A stretch of DNA of 64,000 bases from Bacillus cytotoxicus. Lineage in GTDB: Bacteria > Bacillota > Bacilli > Bacillales > Bacillaceae_G. The stretch covers positions 1 to 64,000 of the forward strand of contig NZ_JAMBOP010000005.1 in NCBI RefSeq assembly GCF_023715645.1, read 5' to 3'. Position numbers and translations under genes: made by a program. The stretch's first letter is position 1; each line of letters opens with the position of its first letter. The notes under the pieces were generated by a model. The model ran no database searches and had not been told where the DNA came from. It saw only the letters and a list, made by a program, of their open reading frames with translations. Of the stretch, positions 15,004 through 30,160 are shown piece by piece.

Positions 15004-15501
15004 ATGTTTAAAAAATTATTTGGTTTTGGTTCTAAAACAAATGCAGAGACAATTGTATCTCCATTAACTGGAGAAGTGAAAAATATTGAAGAAGTACCGG
15101 ATCCAGTATTCGCTGGTCGTATGATGGGAGACGGTGTTGCCATTGAACCAACTGAAGGTGTAGTGGTATCTCCAGTAGATGGCGAGATTGTCCAATTATT
15201 CCATACAAAACATGCTATAGGTATTAAAGCGAAAAACGGTGCAGAAATCTTAATCCACATTGGATTAGAAACTGTAAACATGGCAGGCGAAGGTTTTGAA
15301 ACATACGTCTCCGAAGGACAAGCTGTTAAAGCTGGTGATAAATTAATCTCTTTCGATTTAGAATTAATTCGTGAAAAAGCGAAAAGTACAATCACACCAA
15401 TCGTTATTACAAACACAGATGCAACAGAATCTATTAAAACAACTATAGGTGTAGCAGCTACAAAAGGTTCAACTGGAGTAATGAAAGTAACAATGAAATA
15501 A
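15004..15501 (+). CDS. crr: PTS glucose-type IIA component
   Basis: Cytosolic phosphocarrier of the sugar phosphotransferase system: receives phosphate from HPr and passes it to a IIB domain. 165 residues, a stand-alone EIIA-Glc. The two active-site histidines are His70 (HTKHAIGIK) and His85 (ILIHIGLETV, the phosphorylated one). ATG at 15004 follows AAGGAGGAG; longer frames reaching 14914 run through the bcr1 remnant. No IIB/IIC gene is adjacent, so it must serve permeases encoded elsewhere. Own promoter, palindromic operator and terminator make it a single-gene unit. Confidence 0.93.
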   Translation: MFKKLFGFGSKTNAETIVSPLTGEVKNIEEVPDPVFAGRMMGDGVAIEPTEGVVVSPVDGEIVQLFHTKHAIGIKAKNGAEILIHIGLETVNMAGEGFETYVSEGQAVKAGDKLISFDLELIREKAKSTITPIVITNTDATESIKTTIGVAATKGSTGVMKVTMK

Positions 15502-15510
15502 TCGTTTGAT

Positions 15511-15553
15511 AAAAAAGGAATCCATTCCATAATTGAAATGGATTCCTTTTTTA
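15511..15553 (+). terminator. Terminator of crr
   Basis: Stem AAGGAATCCATT / AATGGATTCCTT followed by TTTT, perfectly paired over 12 bp. Confidence 0.9.
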
Positions 15554-15631
15554 TGTCTGGCGCTTAAGAGCGGAGTAGTGGTAGAGTTTTTGTTTTCTTG
15601 TATTACTATATATCCATTTTAAATTTCTGAC

Positions 15632-15790
15632 ACATAAGCCGTTGCTCTGCAGAATAAAACGTGATCACTACTTGCTTGTTCCTTTTGTTTAAAACCTCGC
15701 ATGTGGCAGAAAAAGGCCCTGACCGCTCCTATACACGGCCAGATGCTCTCGTCCTCCCCTAAAAAGAAAAAGGGTTTTCCATGTCAGTTT
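15632..15790 (-). repeat. Dispersed CTGGCC repeat, copy 4 (reverse)
   Basis: Reverse-orientation copy with CATGTGGCAGAAAAAGGCCC, GACCGCTCCTATACACGG and a CCAGATGCTCTCGTCC box. It fills most of the 373-base gap between crr and ywlE and gives ywlE a false upstream open frame. Confidence 0.75.
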
Positions 15791-15874
15791 TTCAACTTAT
15801 ACATACACTTCTTTTTTTCGCTACCATTGTGCGTTATGATGAAAATAGATATTCATCATAAGGAGTGGTGTTTG

Positions 15875-16315
15875 GTGAAGCGAGTATTATTCGTTTGTAC
15901 AGGTAATACGTGCCGTAGCCCGATGGCAGAGGCGCTATTACGTCATCATGGTAAGGAGCAGTTTGATGTGCAATCTGCTGGTGTTTTTGCGGAGGTTGGC
16001 ACTGATGCATCTCTTCATGCTAAAAATGCGCTAGAAGAAAAAGGTATCTTGGTTGCACATTCTTCCAAGCAGGTGACGGCAGAGTTGCTAGAATGGTCGG
16101 ATGTTGTATTGACGATGACAGCAGGACATCGTCAACTTTTATTAGCTTACCATCCGGAAATAAGTGAAAAAGTGCATACATTCTATGAATTTGTAGAAGG
16201 TACAAATAAGGATATTTCTGATCCTTTTGGCGGTTCACTTGATGTCTATAAAGCAACAATGGCGGAAATGGAACAACTTATGCAAACTTTGGTGAAAAAG
16301 CATTCAGAAAGCTAA
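15875..16315 (+). CDS. ywlE: Protein arginine phosphatase
   Basis: Low-molecular-weight phosphatase fold that removes phosphate from protein arginine residues, opposing McsB kinase in stress-protein quality control. 146 residues from GTG at 15875. The P-loop VCTGNTCRSPM has Cys8 as nucleophile and Thr12, the residue that gives arginine rather than tyrosine specificity in YwlE; DPFGGS carries the catalytic Asp. AAGGAG precedes the GTG; a TTG one codon earlier (15872) is equally possible. The 58-codon upstream extension is repeat DNA. Confidence 0.92.
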   Translation: MKRVLFVCTGNTCRSPMAEALLRHHGKEQFDVQSAGVFAEVGTDASLHAKNALEEKGILVAHSSKQVTAELLEWSDVVLTMTAGHRQLLLAYHPEISEKVHTFYEFVEGTNKDISDPFGGSLDVYKATMAEMEQLMQTLVKKHSES

Positions 16316-16414
16316 TGTTTCGTGTATAATACGATATTGGAGATTATGCTGATTTAATGGAAAGAAGAGATTTCCACTAGTAGAAGTTTCATTTTATATT
16401 TGGAGGGTTTTAGA

Positions 16415-16858
16415 ATGAAAGTAGTTGTAGCATCTGATCATGGCGGATTGAATATTCGTAAAGAAATCGTAAGTTTATTAGAAGAATTGAACATTGAATA
16501 TATTGATTTAGGTTGTGAGTGCGAAGCAGGTTCTGTAGATTATCCTGACTTTGCATTCCCAGCAGCAGAAATGGTTGCAAATGGAGAAGTAGATCGCGGT
16601 ATTTTAATTTGCGGAACAGGTATCGGTATGTCAATCGCTGCAAATAAAGTACACGGCATTCGCTGCGCATTAGTGCATGATACATTTAGTGCAAAAGCAA
16701 CGAGAGAACACAATGATACGAACATGTTAGCAATGGGTGAGCGTGTAATTGGAGCTGGATTAGCACGTGACATCGCGAAAATTTGGTTAACTACGGACTA
16801 TGAAGGCGGCCGCCACGAAAATCGTGTTGGAAAAATTAAAGCGTACGAAGCGAAGTAA
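16415..16858 (+). CDS. rpiB: Ribose-5-phosphate isomerase B
   Basis: Interconverts ribose 5-phosphate and ribulose 5-phosphate. 147 residues of the RpiB/LacA/LacB family. The N-terminal ASDHGG phosphate site, Cys66 in ICGTGIGMS (general base) and His99 in REHNDTNML are present. ATG at 16415 follows GGAGGG by 7 bases. It follows ywlE and precedes ywlG, as B. subtilis ywlF does, and is read in the same direction with no terminator between, so a ywlE-rpiB-ywlG unit is likely. Confidence 0.94.
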   Translation: MKVVVASDHGGLNIRKEIVSLLEELNIEYIDLGCECEAGSVDYPDFAFPAAEMVANGEVDRGILICGTGIGMSIAANKVHGIRCALVHDTFSAKATREHNDTNMLAMGERVIGAGLARDIAKIWLTTDYEGGRHENRVGKIKAYEAK

Positions 16859-16924
16859 TTATAGTCTAACTTCTAGTAAGAAGTAATATAATTTGTTGAA
16901 CCTACCTGCGAAAGGAAGAGCGTA

Positions 16925-17497
16925 ATGAGTGAAATATTACAATTAAAAGAGCAGTTGCAAACAGCGCTTTTTGAGTTTCAAGAGCAAGCTACGCTGCGAA
17001 ATGGAAATCTTTTTGTTGTGGGCTGCAGTACGAGTGAAGTACTTGGTGAAAGAATTGGAACATCTGGCACCATGGAAGTAGCAGAGGCAATTTTTTCTGA
17101 GTTAACGCGTTTTCAGGAGCAGTGTGGTATTACCCTAGCATTTCAGTGCTGTGAACATTTAAATCGTGCTTTAGTGGTAGAACGAGAAGTCGCAGAAAAG
17201 CATCAGTTCGAAATTGTAACTGTTACGCCTGTCAGATCAGCGGGTGGGGCCCTTGCAACATATGCATATCATAATATGAAAGATCCAGTTATTGTAGAGT
17301 TCGTAAAAGCGGATGCAGGTATTGATATTGGAGATACATTTATCGGTATGCATTTAAAACATGTAGCTGTTCCAGTTCGCACACGAGTGAAAGAGATTGG
17401 GCATGCTCATATAACAATGGCAAAAACGCGTCCGAAGTTAATTGGCGGAGCGCGTGCAACATATGCATTGAAAGAGGAAACGGTTACTTGTATTTAA
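16925..17497 (+). CDS. ywlG: YwlG family protein (UPF0340/TIGR01440)
   Basis: 190 residues matching the YwlG family, whose function is unknown. Visible segments: [20 protein letters not shown] near the N-terminus, [12 protein letters not shown] in the middle, and the C-terminal [10 protein letters not shown]. It is probably cytosolic (no membrane segment). ATG at 16925 has AAAGGAAGAG upstream. The terminator 17514-17545 closes the ywlE-rpiB-ywlG unit before glyA. Confidence 0.9.
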   Translation: MSEILQLKEQLQTALFEFQEQATLRNGNLFVVGCSTSEVLGERIGTSGTMEVAEAIFSELTRFQEQCGITLAFQCCEHLNRALVVEREVAEKHQFEIVTVTPVRSAGGALATYAYHNMKDPVIVEFVKADAGIDIGDTFIGMHLKHVAVPVRTRVKEIGHAHITMAKTRPKLIGGARATYALKEETVTCI

Positions 17498-17513
17498 GTA
17501 ATACACTCCTAAG

Positions 17514-17545
17514 AAAAAAGACCAAATGCGGTCTTTTTTTCTTTT
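17514..17545 (+). terminator. Terminator of ywlG
   Basis: AAAAAAGACC (17514-17523) / GGTCTTTTTT (17530-17539) stem followed by T and C residues. Confidence 0.88.
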
Positions 17546-17687
17546 ATCATGTGTGGAGTCGTGTTAGAATGTAGTTGAAAATGTGAATATTTAAGAGGAT
17601 TACAACTAGAACTTTCGTTTTTTCTTAAGAAATGAAGGGGAAATATCGGAAATAGGTGTAGTTCGCTCAAAAAAAAGGGGGATTTAG

Positions 17688-18929
17688 GTGGAGCATTTAA
17701 AACGTCAAGATGAAAAGGTGTTTGCTGCAATTGAATTAGAATTAGGAAGACAGCGTTCAAAAATCGAGCTTATTGCATCTGAAAACTTCGTAAGCGAAGC
17801 AGTAATGGAAGCACAAGGTTCTGTATTAACGAACAAGTATGCAGAAGGATATCCTGGGAAACGTTATTACGGTGGTTGTGAGCATGTAGATATCGTCGAA
17901 GATATCGCACGTGATCGTGCAAAAGAAATTTTTGGCGCAGAGCATGTAAACGTTCAACCACATTCTGGTGCACAGGCAAATATGGCTGTATACTTCACAA
18001 TTCTAGAGCAAGGTGACACTGTGCTTGGTATGAACTTATCCCACGGCGGTCACTTAACACACGGAAGTCCTGTTAACTTTAGTGGTGTGCAATACAACTT
18101 CATTGAATACGGTGTAGATCCTGATACACATCACATCAATTATGAGGACGTATTAGAAAAAGCGAAAGAGCATAAACCAAAATTAATTGTTGCCGGTGCT
18201 AGTGCATATCCTCGTTTGATTGATTTTAAGAAATTCCGTGAAATCGCTGATGAGGTTGGCGCATATTTAATGGTAGATATGGCACATATCGCAGGACTTG
18301 TAGCAGCAGGCTTACACCCAAACCCAGTACCATACGCTGATTTCGTAACAACAACAACTCATAAAACATTACGCGGACCACGCGGCGGTATGATTTTATG
18401 TAAAGAACAATTTGCAAAGCAAATTGATAAATCCATCTTCCCTGGTATTCAAGGCGGACCACTTATGCATGTAATCGCAGCAAAAGCAGTTGCATTTGGA
18501 GAAGCATTGCAGGGCGACTTCAAAACATATGCACAAAACATCATTAACAACGCAAATCGTTTAGCTGAAAGTCTGCAAAAAGAAGGGATTACTCTTGTTT
18601 CTGGTGGAACGGACAACCACTTAATTTTAATTGATGTTCGCAATTTAGACATTACAGGAAAAGTTGCAGAGCATGTATTAGATGAAGTTGGTATCACAGT
18701 AAACAAAAATACAATTCCATTTGATCCAGCTAGCCCATTTGTAACAAGCGGCGTTCGTATTGGAACTGCAGCTGTAACATCAAGAGGTTTCGGATTTGCT
18801 GAAATGGATGAAATCGCATCAATTATGGCTCACACATTAAAAAATCATGATAATGAAGCAGCGTTAGAAGAAGCGCGCGTGCGTGTAAATGCCTTAACTG
18901 ATAAATTCCCAATGTATAAAGACCTGTAA
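17688..18929 (+). CDS. glyA: Serine hydroxymethyltransferase
   Basis: Pyridoxal-phosphate enzyme that converts serine and tetrahydrofolate to glycine and 5,10-methylene-tetrahydrofolate, the main one-carbon source. 413 residues. The cofactor lysine is Lys226 in [21 protein letters not shown] (30-36), the HSGAQAN segment and the GIQGGP loop are conserved. GTG start at 17688, 6 bases after an AAGGGGG site. It lies between ywlG and upp as in B. subtilis, with strong terminators downstream. Confidence 0.97.
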   Translation: MEHLKRQDEKVFAAIELELGRQRSKIELIASENFVSEAVMEAQGSVLTNKYAEGYPGKRYYGGCEHVDIVEDIARDRAKEIFGAEHVNVQPHSGAQANMAVYFTILEQGDTVLGMNLSHGGHLTHGSPVNFSGVQYNFIEYGVDPDTHHINYEDVLEKAKEHKPKLIVAGASAYPRLIDFKKFREIADEVGAYLMVDMAHIAGLVAAGLHPNPVPYADFVTTTTHKTLRGPRGGMILCKEQFAKQIDKSIFPGIQGGPLMHVIAAKAVAFGEALQGDFKTYAQNIINNANRLAESLQKEGITLVSGGTDNHLILIDVRNLDITGKVAEHVLDEVGITVNKNTIPFDPASPFVTSGVRIGTAAVTSRGFGFAEMDEIASIMAHTLKNHDNEAALEEARVRVNALTDKFPMYKDL

Positions 18930-18945
18930 GATAGAGAAAAGAGTA

Positions 18946-19003
18946 AAAAGCGACTTTCTGTTCAGCCCTGAACGGAAAGTTGCTTTTCTCTATGTTCTTT
19001 TTC
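18946..19003 (+). terminator. Terminator of glyA
   Basis: A 20-bp stem from 18946 to 18987 (AAAAGCGACTTTC arm against GGAAAGTTGCTTTT, with the CAGCCCTG tip), followed by a CTCTATGTTCTTTTTC tract. Confidence 0.88.
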
Positions 19004-19028
19004 AATTTGTTTGTAAGAAGGAAAAAAT

Positions 19029-19078
19029 AAAAAGATCTGTATATCAAAATAGTATTTTTTTGATATACAGATCTTTTG
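19029..19078. terminator. Bidirectional terminator between glyA and the small peptide gene
   Basis: Near-perfect 19-bp inverted repeat built from AAAGATCTGTATATCAAAA and TTTTGATATACAGATCTTT. T-runs are available on both strands. On the minus strand it lies 41 bases after the stop of the 26-residue peptide gene. Confidence 0.85.
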
Positions 19079-19118
19079 TATAATACTTATAAAATAATAT
19101 AATGGCACTAAATACGAT

Positions 19119-19199
19119 TTACATTACTGCTTTTAAAAGATCTTCTACTAATGGAATGATTGAACCTATAAATTTTAAAATTGCCATTGCGATTTGCAT
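19119..19199 (-). CDS. 26-residue amphipathic peptide (PSM-like or toxin-like)
   Basis: A complete small gene on the minus strand: ATG at 19199, TAA at 19119-19121. The product begins MQIAMAILKFIGS and ends LVEDLLKAVM, with one Pro in the middle, two Lys, one Glu and one Asp, and otherwise mostly I, L, V, A, M and F. There is no signal peptide or leader-cleavage motif. This resembles leaderless membrane-active peptides such as phenol-soluble modulins or delta-toxin, or a type I toxin; no known family is asserted. Support for expression is strong: AAAGGAGGA 7 bases before the ATG, a sigma-A promoter and a terminator, giving a ~200-nt single-gene transcript. Confidence 0.75.
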   Translation of the reverse strand: MQIAMAILKFIGSIIPLVEDLLKAVM

Positions 19200-19247
19200 A
19201 AATGATTCCTCCTTTTTCTGAATATTTTATTATTTATCTATACTTTT

Positions 19248-19302
19248 ATTATACTGTCGAATAATAAACTTTACAACTTATTTTGGTATGCAATGTTGCA
19301 TA
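19248..19302 (-). promoter_or_regulatory. Promoter and upstream palindrome of the small peptide gene
   Basis: Minus-strand TATAAT (19248-19253), 17 bases, TTGTAA (19271-19276). Ten bases further upstream is TATGCAA-TG-TTGCATA (19287-19302), a perfect 7-bp palindrome well placed for an activator or repressor. Confidence 0.6.
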
Positions 19303-19489
19303 AAATGTAACTAGTTTAAAGGGGGCTAACTAAAGGTATATACCTCATATCATTTCACGTGTAAATGTTTAAAATAAAAGTCCAAGTAGAGAAAAAGGGG
19401 GATTTCATAAGTTTGTGTAACGGATGTATGGGACAATCTTTTTTTGTGAATAACAATGCGGATAACTCTATTTTTATAATACAGGTTAG

Positions 19490-19664
19490 TTCATTCTACC
19501 AATGGGCTATAGTGATTTAATTCCAGAAAATCATGTAGTAAGAAATGATCAATGGTATGGTGGAACAAATAAGTGATGACTTGTTCTTACTATCTAAAAG
19601 ACTCTACTTTTGCGGAGATATTGCTAAATTGTTCCGAGAAGGGAAACGTATGTATTTTGTCTAA
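19490..19664 (+). pseudogene. Decayed IS1182-type transposase, N-terminal part
   Basis: From 19490 one frame reads FILPMGYSDLIPENHVVR, then a frameshift leads into EMINGMVEQISDDLFLLSK, and after an apparent deletion FCGDIAKLFRE before TAA at 19662-19664. Both halves resemble the N-terminus of IS1182-family transposases (LIPENHLVR...VNEMVEQ...CRDIAKLLRE, from memory). The rest of the element and its ends are missing. It marks the accessory patch between glyA and upp. Confidence 0.55.
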
Positions 19665-19690
19665 ATAAGAAAAATAAATAGAAATGATAG

Positions 19691-20440
<750 letters not shown>

Positions 20441-20445
20441 GACAA

Positions 20446-20479
20446 CAGACGAGAAGATAACCTTCTCGTCTGTTTTTTA
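20446..20479 (+). terminator. Terminator of upp
   Basis: Perfect 12-bp stem ACAGACGAGAAG / CTTCTCGTCTGT followed by TTTTT. Confidence 0.92.
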
Positions 20480-20727
20480 TATACAACATATTATGTGGTG
20501 AAATTGCATATAATATAGAAACTTCCTGCTTGAGAAAGTTATATAATAGAAGAAAAATTCCATATTCAAAAATCATAATAGTGACAAACTTGTGAACTTT
20601 TCCTTCTATTATAAAGAGAAAAGGTCTAGAAATTAGACATCTTTTAACATTATTTTGAAGGAGAACGTTTTCATTTATGGGAATAAATGCCTAATGCTCA
20701 AATTTTTTGATTTTTTGCGATTTGACG

Positions 20728-20757
20728 TTGACACTGTTTAACACCCTATTGTATGCT
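20728..20757 (+). promoter_or_regulatory. Promoter of the atp operon
   Basis: Perfect TTGACA (20728-20733), 18 bases, TATGCT (20752-20757). A second TTGACA (20809-20814) with TTAAAT (20833-20838) 18 bases further lies closer to the first gene. The rest of 20480-20700 shows no gene. Confidence 0.65.
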
Positions 20758-20921
20758 AACTACGGGGATAGATGGTAGGGTTTTCATTGTCAAATTTTCG
20801 TCTATTCTTTGACAAAAAAAATAACTTTCTCATTTAAATAGGATTTATGCAAAAAAATGAGTTATTATTAACACATTCTTTAAACAGGGTGAATGAGGTT
20901 TACATATGGAGGGATGAATCC

Positions 20922-21142
20922 TTGGAGGAAAACAAGCGAAGTCCATTTAAGGCGTATGCTTTAATGACTGGAATTCTTTCTCAGCTCGTTGGTGCTATTT
21001 TAGTTGGAATTTTTGGCGGGCAATGGATTGATAGTAAGCTTGGAACGTTTCCGTTATTTTTAGTAATTGGTTTATTACTAGGACTTGGAACAGGGGTTTA
21101 TGCGATGATTCGACTCATTCAACAATTTTATTCGGGAGAGCA

Positions 21143-21146
<4 letters not shown>
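20922..21146 (+). CDS. atpZ: AtpZ/AtpI family protein (first atp gene)
   Basis: 74-residue membrane protein with two hydrophobic helices (about 14-34 and 44-66), preceded by a charged N-terminus (LEENKRSPFKAY). In alkaliphilic Bacillus, AtpZ with AtpI is linked to Mg2+ uptake and ATP synthase assembly. The start is taken as TTG at 20922, 8 bases after GGAGGG; an ATG at 20847 would add 25 residues unlike the family and has no ribosome site. Its stop overlaps the atpI start by four bases. Confidence 0.85.
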
Positions 21147-22265
<1,119 letters not shown>

Positions 22266-22274
22266 TATATTTAA

Positions 22275-22541
<267 letters not shown>

Positions 22542-22667
22542 GGGATAGCTCCCCTTACAATAAGTGGCGAAGATCGTTTTGAGACCTTCTTCGCCATTGC
22601 TTTATGAATGAAACATTATTTGTCTTTTCATTTGTTTAATTTAGATTTTTGAAGGGAGTGAATCCTT

Positions 22668-23173
22668 GTGCCAACTCTATTATTAGGAGCTGCTGCTGTT
22701 CCATATGGAACGATGCTTTATACAATTGTCGTTTTCCTAATTCTATTAGCATTACTTCGTAAATATGCATTTGGACCTTTGATGGGAATTATGAAGGACC
22801 GTGAAGATCATATTTCTAACGAAATTGATGCTGCGGAAAAGAACAATGCAGAGACGAGAAAGTTAGTAGAAGAACAACGTGAAATGTTAAAACAATCACG
22901 TATTGAAGCGCAAGAATTAATTGAAAGAGCGAAAAAGCAAGCAGAGGATCAAAAAGAGAGTATCGTTGCTGCTGCCAAAGTGGAAGCAGTATCTATTAAA
23001 GAATCTGCTGTACAAGAAATTCAACGCGAAAAAGAGCAAGCAATTGCTGCTCTTCAAGAACAGGTTGCTTCTTTATCTGTACAAATTGCTTCTAAAGTAA
23101 TGCAAAAAGAACTGAAAGAAGAAGACCAAGTTCAATTAATTCGCGATTATATTAAAGAGGTAGGAGAAGCGCG

Positions 23174-23177
<4 letters not shown>
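22668..23177 (+). CDS. atpF: ATP synthase F0 subunit b
   Basis: Peripheral stalk subunit: one N-terminal membrane helix (about 15-33) and a long charged coiled coil. 169 residues. GTG start at 22668 with GAAGGGAG upstream. Its stop overlaps the atpH start by four bases (ATGA), suggesting coupled synthesis of the stalk subunits. Confidence 0.95.
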
Positions 23178-25236
<2,059 letters not shown>

Positions 25237-25242
25237 TAAAAA

Positions 25243-25400
25243 GCGGAGCCGACTGTTTAGCCCCGTAGGCTAAGGTTCTTTCCCACAGAAGGTGCTTTTT
25301 ACCTTCTCGTGGGGAAGGTTCTTAGACGGAAGGGGCTAGGAGGCGGAGCTAGATTGAATAAAAAGCGGAAGCGGCTCGTTCAGTTAGGCCGCTCCACTTC
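25243..25400. repeat. Large-hairpin repeat inside the atp operon
   Basis: Reverse-orientation type A element: GGCTAAGGTTCTTTCCC, a central AGAAGGTGCTTTTTACCTTCT palindrome, GGGAAGGTTCTTAG and GGGGCTAGGAGGCGGAGCTAG, then an extra AAAAGCGGAAGCGGCTCG tail. It separates atpA from atpG within one operon. Confidence 0.8.
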
Positions 25401-25445
25401 TATATAAACAGGCTGCTCTTACATAGAGTGCTAACGGATGTGAAG

Positions 25446-25477
25446 AGGAAAAGAGTAGGTGCACCTATTCTTTTCCT
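25446..25477 (+). other. Intercistronic hairpin between atpA and atpG
   Basis: GGAAAAGAGTAGGT pairs with ACCTATTCTTTTCC around GC, a 14-bp stem with one G-U pair. The flank is TTCAATC, so only a weak terminator if any. Together with the repeat it may set the ratio of upstream to downstream message. Confidence 0.6.
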
Positions 25478-25564
25478 TCAATCATGAACAAGTAAAACGA
25501 TTAGGAAGATCGACGAAATAGAACTCTTTCTGATCATGCCAACTTCCGGAAAAAAAGGTGGTGA

Positions 25565-26428
<864 letters not shown>

Positions 26429-26478
26429 AAATATAAAAAAATGAAAACCGACTGTTCGTGGAAAAGCCGGTAATTTAA

Positions 26479-27894
<1,416 letters not shown>

Positions 27895-27902
27895 GGCCTT
27901 AG

Positions 27903-28316
<414 letters not shown>

Positions 28317-28318
28317 AG

Positions 28319-28356
28319 AAAAGCCGTGAAGGGATGACCTTTGCGGCTTTTTTCAT
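28319..28356 (+). terminator. Terminator of the atp operon
   Basis: AAAAGCCGTGAAGG / CCTTTGCGGCTTTT stem with one internal mismatch, then TTTC. Confidence 0.85.
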
Positions 28357-28375
28357 TTGTATTTATATACAAATG

Positions 28376-28530
28376 AAAAACCTGAGAAAAACCCCTTTTT
28401 TTTAGATGGAAGAGAGCGTCTGGCCATGCATAGGAGCGGTCAGTGCCTTTTTTTGCCACGTGCGATGTTTAGACAAAGGGATGGAGAAAGTAGAAGGATG
28501 CTTTTTGTTCAGTAAAGCGGGGATTTGTGT
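28376..28530 (+). repeat. Dispersed CTGGCC repeat, copy 5
   Basis: AAAACCCCTTTTTTTTAGATGG, AGAGCGTCTGGCCATG, AGGAGCGGTCAGTGCC, TGCCACGTGCGATG, ACAAAGGGATGGAGAAAGTA. Confidence 0.8.
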
Positions 28531-28534
28531 GTTG

Positions 28535-28735
28535 AAAAAAAGCATAGAACCTCTTTTCTTTTTAGTGGTGGATGAGGGCGTCTGGCATGAGTAGAAGCGG
28601 TTAGTGCCTTTTTCTGCCACGTGCGATGTTTAAACAAAGGGATGGAGAAAGTAGCGGTTACTATTTGTTCGGTGTGGCGGGATTTGTGTGCTGAAAAAAT
28701 GGTATAGAACTCCTTCTCTTTTAGTGACTGATGAA
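28535..28735 (+). repeat. Dispersed CTGGCC repeat, copy 6 (direct tandem with copy 5)
   Basis: The same motif order as copy 5, about 160 bases later, with GAGGGCGTCTGGCATGAGTA and GTTAGTGCC variants. Copies 5 and 6 fill most of the 28317-28870 gap. Confidence 0.8.
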
Positions 28736-28787
28736 ACGTCAATATTACATTTGTTTTCCTTTTTGTATCTTTATTCATTTATATAAA

Positions 28788-28880
28788 ATGTTTTATACCC
28801 TCTCAAGAATTGTTTATGAGATAATTATAATATTAATATTTTTGTATTTATTTAAAAAGGAGAAATATATATTGGGGTAA
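28788..28880 (+). CDS. Possible 30-residue hydrophobic peptide before the ABC genes
   Basis: ATG at 28788 to TAA at 28878-28880 encodes MFYTLSRIVYEIIIILIFLY plus a basic tail (LFKKEKYILG), one membrane helix. No clear Shine-Dalgarno precedes it, and its 3' end overlaps the ribosome site and first codons of the next gene. It could be a leader or cargo peptide, or chance in AT-rich DNA. Confidence 0.25.
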   Translation: MFYTLSRIVYEIIIILIFLYLFKKEKYILG

Positions 28881-30160
28881 CTAAAAATTTATCTATTACC
28901 ATTGGCTTATTTAAAATTTTGTTAAAGGGAAGAATAAGAGGAGCATATAAAATATCTGATGTACTTATTTTATTGCTTGGAATTTTTATTACAGCATATG
29001 CTATAACTGGATTTTATCCATTTATAGAAAGCTTTCATCAATCTTTTAATTTAAATTTTATTTGTCTGTTGCCTGGTGCCATAATAGGGATAACTATTGC
29101 TTTAAATCAATACAATAAAGAAGAAATACAGTTTTTATTTCTTCAGACTTATAATATACAAATTATTTCTCGGTATCACATTTTAAAAATGCTTATTCCT
29201 TTATTAGGAATGAGCTGTATATTATTTATCTCATTATTTTGGTGTCACAGTTCTTCTATTATTAATATGTTAGAACTTCATATCGAAATAATATTAGGAT
29301 ATTTCCTAGGAGTAAATTTGTCGTTTCTTCTTAATTTAAGTAAACAACATAAGGTATTTAGCCTTATAAGTAATCTATTAATTTTAGTTCCGAGTTGTTT
29401 TAAAGAATCTTTGATTATTAAAATGATTACAGGTTTATTGTTTATTTATTTTTTTCTAAAGTTCTCTAAACATAATTGGAAAGGGTATCTTGATCAGACA
29501 CGTAACTTAAGACAACCAAAAAAGAGATCCTTTATTTCCAAACACCCCATATTAAAAAAAGAATTGGTAGTTATGTGCGGATTCCAAAGGATTTTCCCTT
29601 TATTAATTTCATTAGTTTGTGGGCAATTTTGTTTTAATGTTATACATGAATTGAAGCTTGATGCTTTTGTAGTGATAACAATGATATTAATTGTGTTGAT
29701 GCATGACACATGGACTCTGAATAGTATTGGTTTAGAGGAATCTACAATTAGTTTATATATTTATTCTAGATTGCCTTTAAAAAAATTAGTTTTTACTAAA
29801 TGGGTTATTTGTTTTTCACTGGTATCGTTTATTGGTATATGTGATTATATTTTTTGGAGTATATATTATAGTAATCATATAGTAAAAATGTTGCAAGATG
29901 TATTTATTTTGCTCTTATTTAGCTTTTTGACAAGTATGTTATATATATTTATTAGCATTTGTTTTTCTGATTTTAATCGTCGAACATACTATCGTATAAA
30001 TGTAAAGGGTATCGTAGTGTCAGGAGTATGTGTGATAGTATTGCTTTCTAGTTATTTAATTTCAGTAAATTTATTAATTGTCGAGGCGTTATTAACAAGT
30101 TTCGCATTTATAAATTTATTAAATTCAGAAGAAAAATTAAGGAGTTTTTTTAATGCTTGA
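28871..30160 (+). CDS. ABC transporter permease-like membrane protein, divergent
   Basis: Very hydrophobic protein with about ten predicted membrane segments, most like an ABC-2-type exporter permease because the next gene is its ATPase. No close family recognised. The best ribosome site, AAGGAG at 28857-28862, points to an ATT codon at 28871 (IGVTKNLSITIGLFKILL...; 429 residues). ATT is a very rare start, so either initiation is poor or the ATG was mutated. The first conventional start, TTG at 28919 (413 residues), has no ribosome site. Base composition is clearly more AT-rich than atp and nuo on either side, suggesting acquisition. Confidence 0.75.
   Translation: MGVTKNLSITIGLFKILLKGRIRGAYKISDVLILLLGIFITAYAITGFYPFIESFHQSFNLNFICLLPGAIIGITIALNQYNKEEIQFLFLQTYNIQIISRYHILKMLIPLLGMSCILFISLFWCHSSSIINMLELHIEIILGYFLGVNLSFLLNLSKQHKVFSLISNLLILVPSCFKESLIIKMITGLLFIYFFLKFSKHNWKGYLDQTRNLRQPKKRSFISKHPILKKELVVMCGFQRIFPLLISLVCGQFCFNVIHELKLDAFVVITMILIVLMHDTWTLNSIGLEESTISLYIYSRLPLKKLVFTKWVICFSLVSFIGICDYIFWSIYYSNHIVKMLQDVFILLLFSFLTSMLYIFISICFSDFNRRTYYRINVKGIVVSGVCVIVLLSSYLISVNLLIVEALLTSFAFINLLNSEEKLRSFFNA

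Noticed and set aside
15701-15874. 58-codon extension of ywlE
   Set aside because: It is read from the reverse copy of the CTGGCC repeat; the P-loop phosphatase fold begins at VKRVLFVCTGN.
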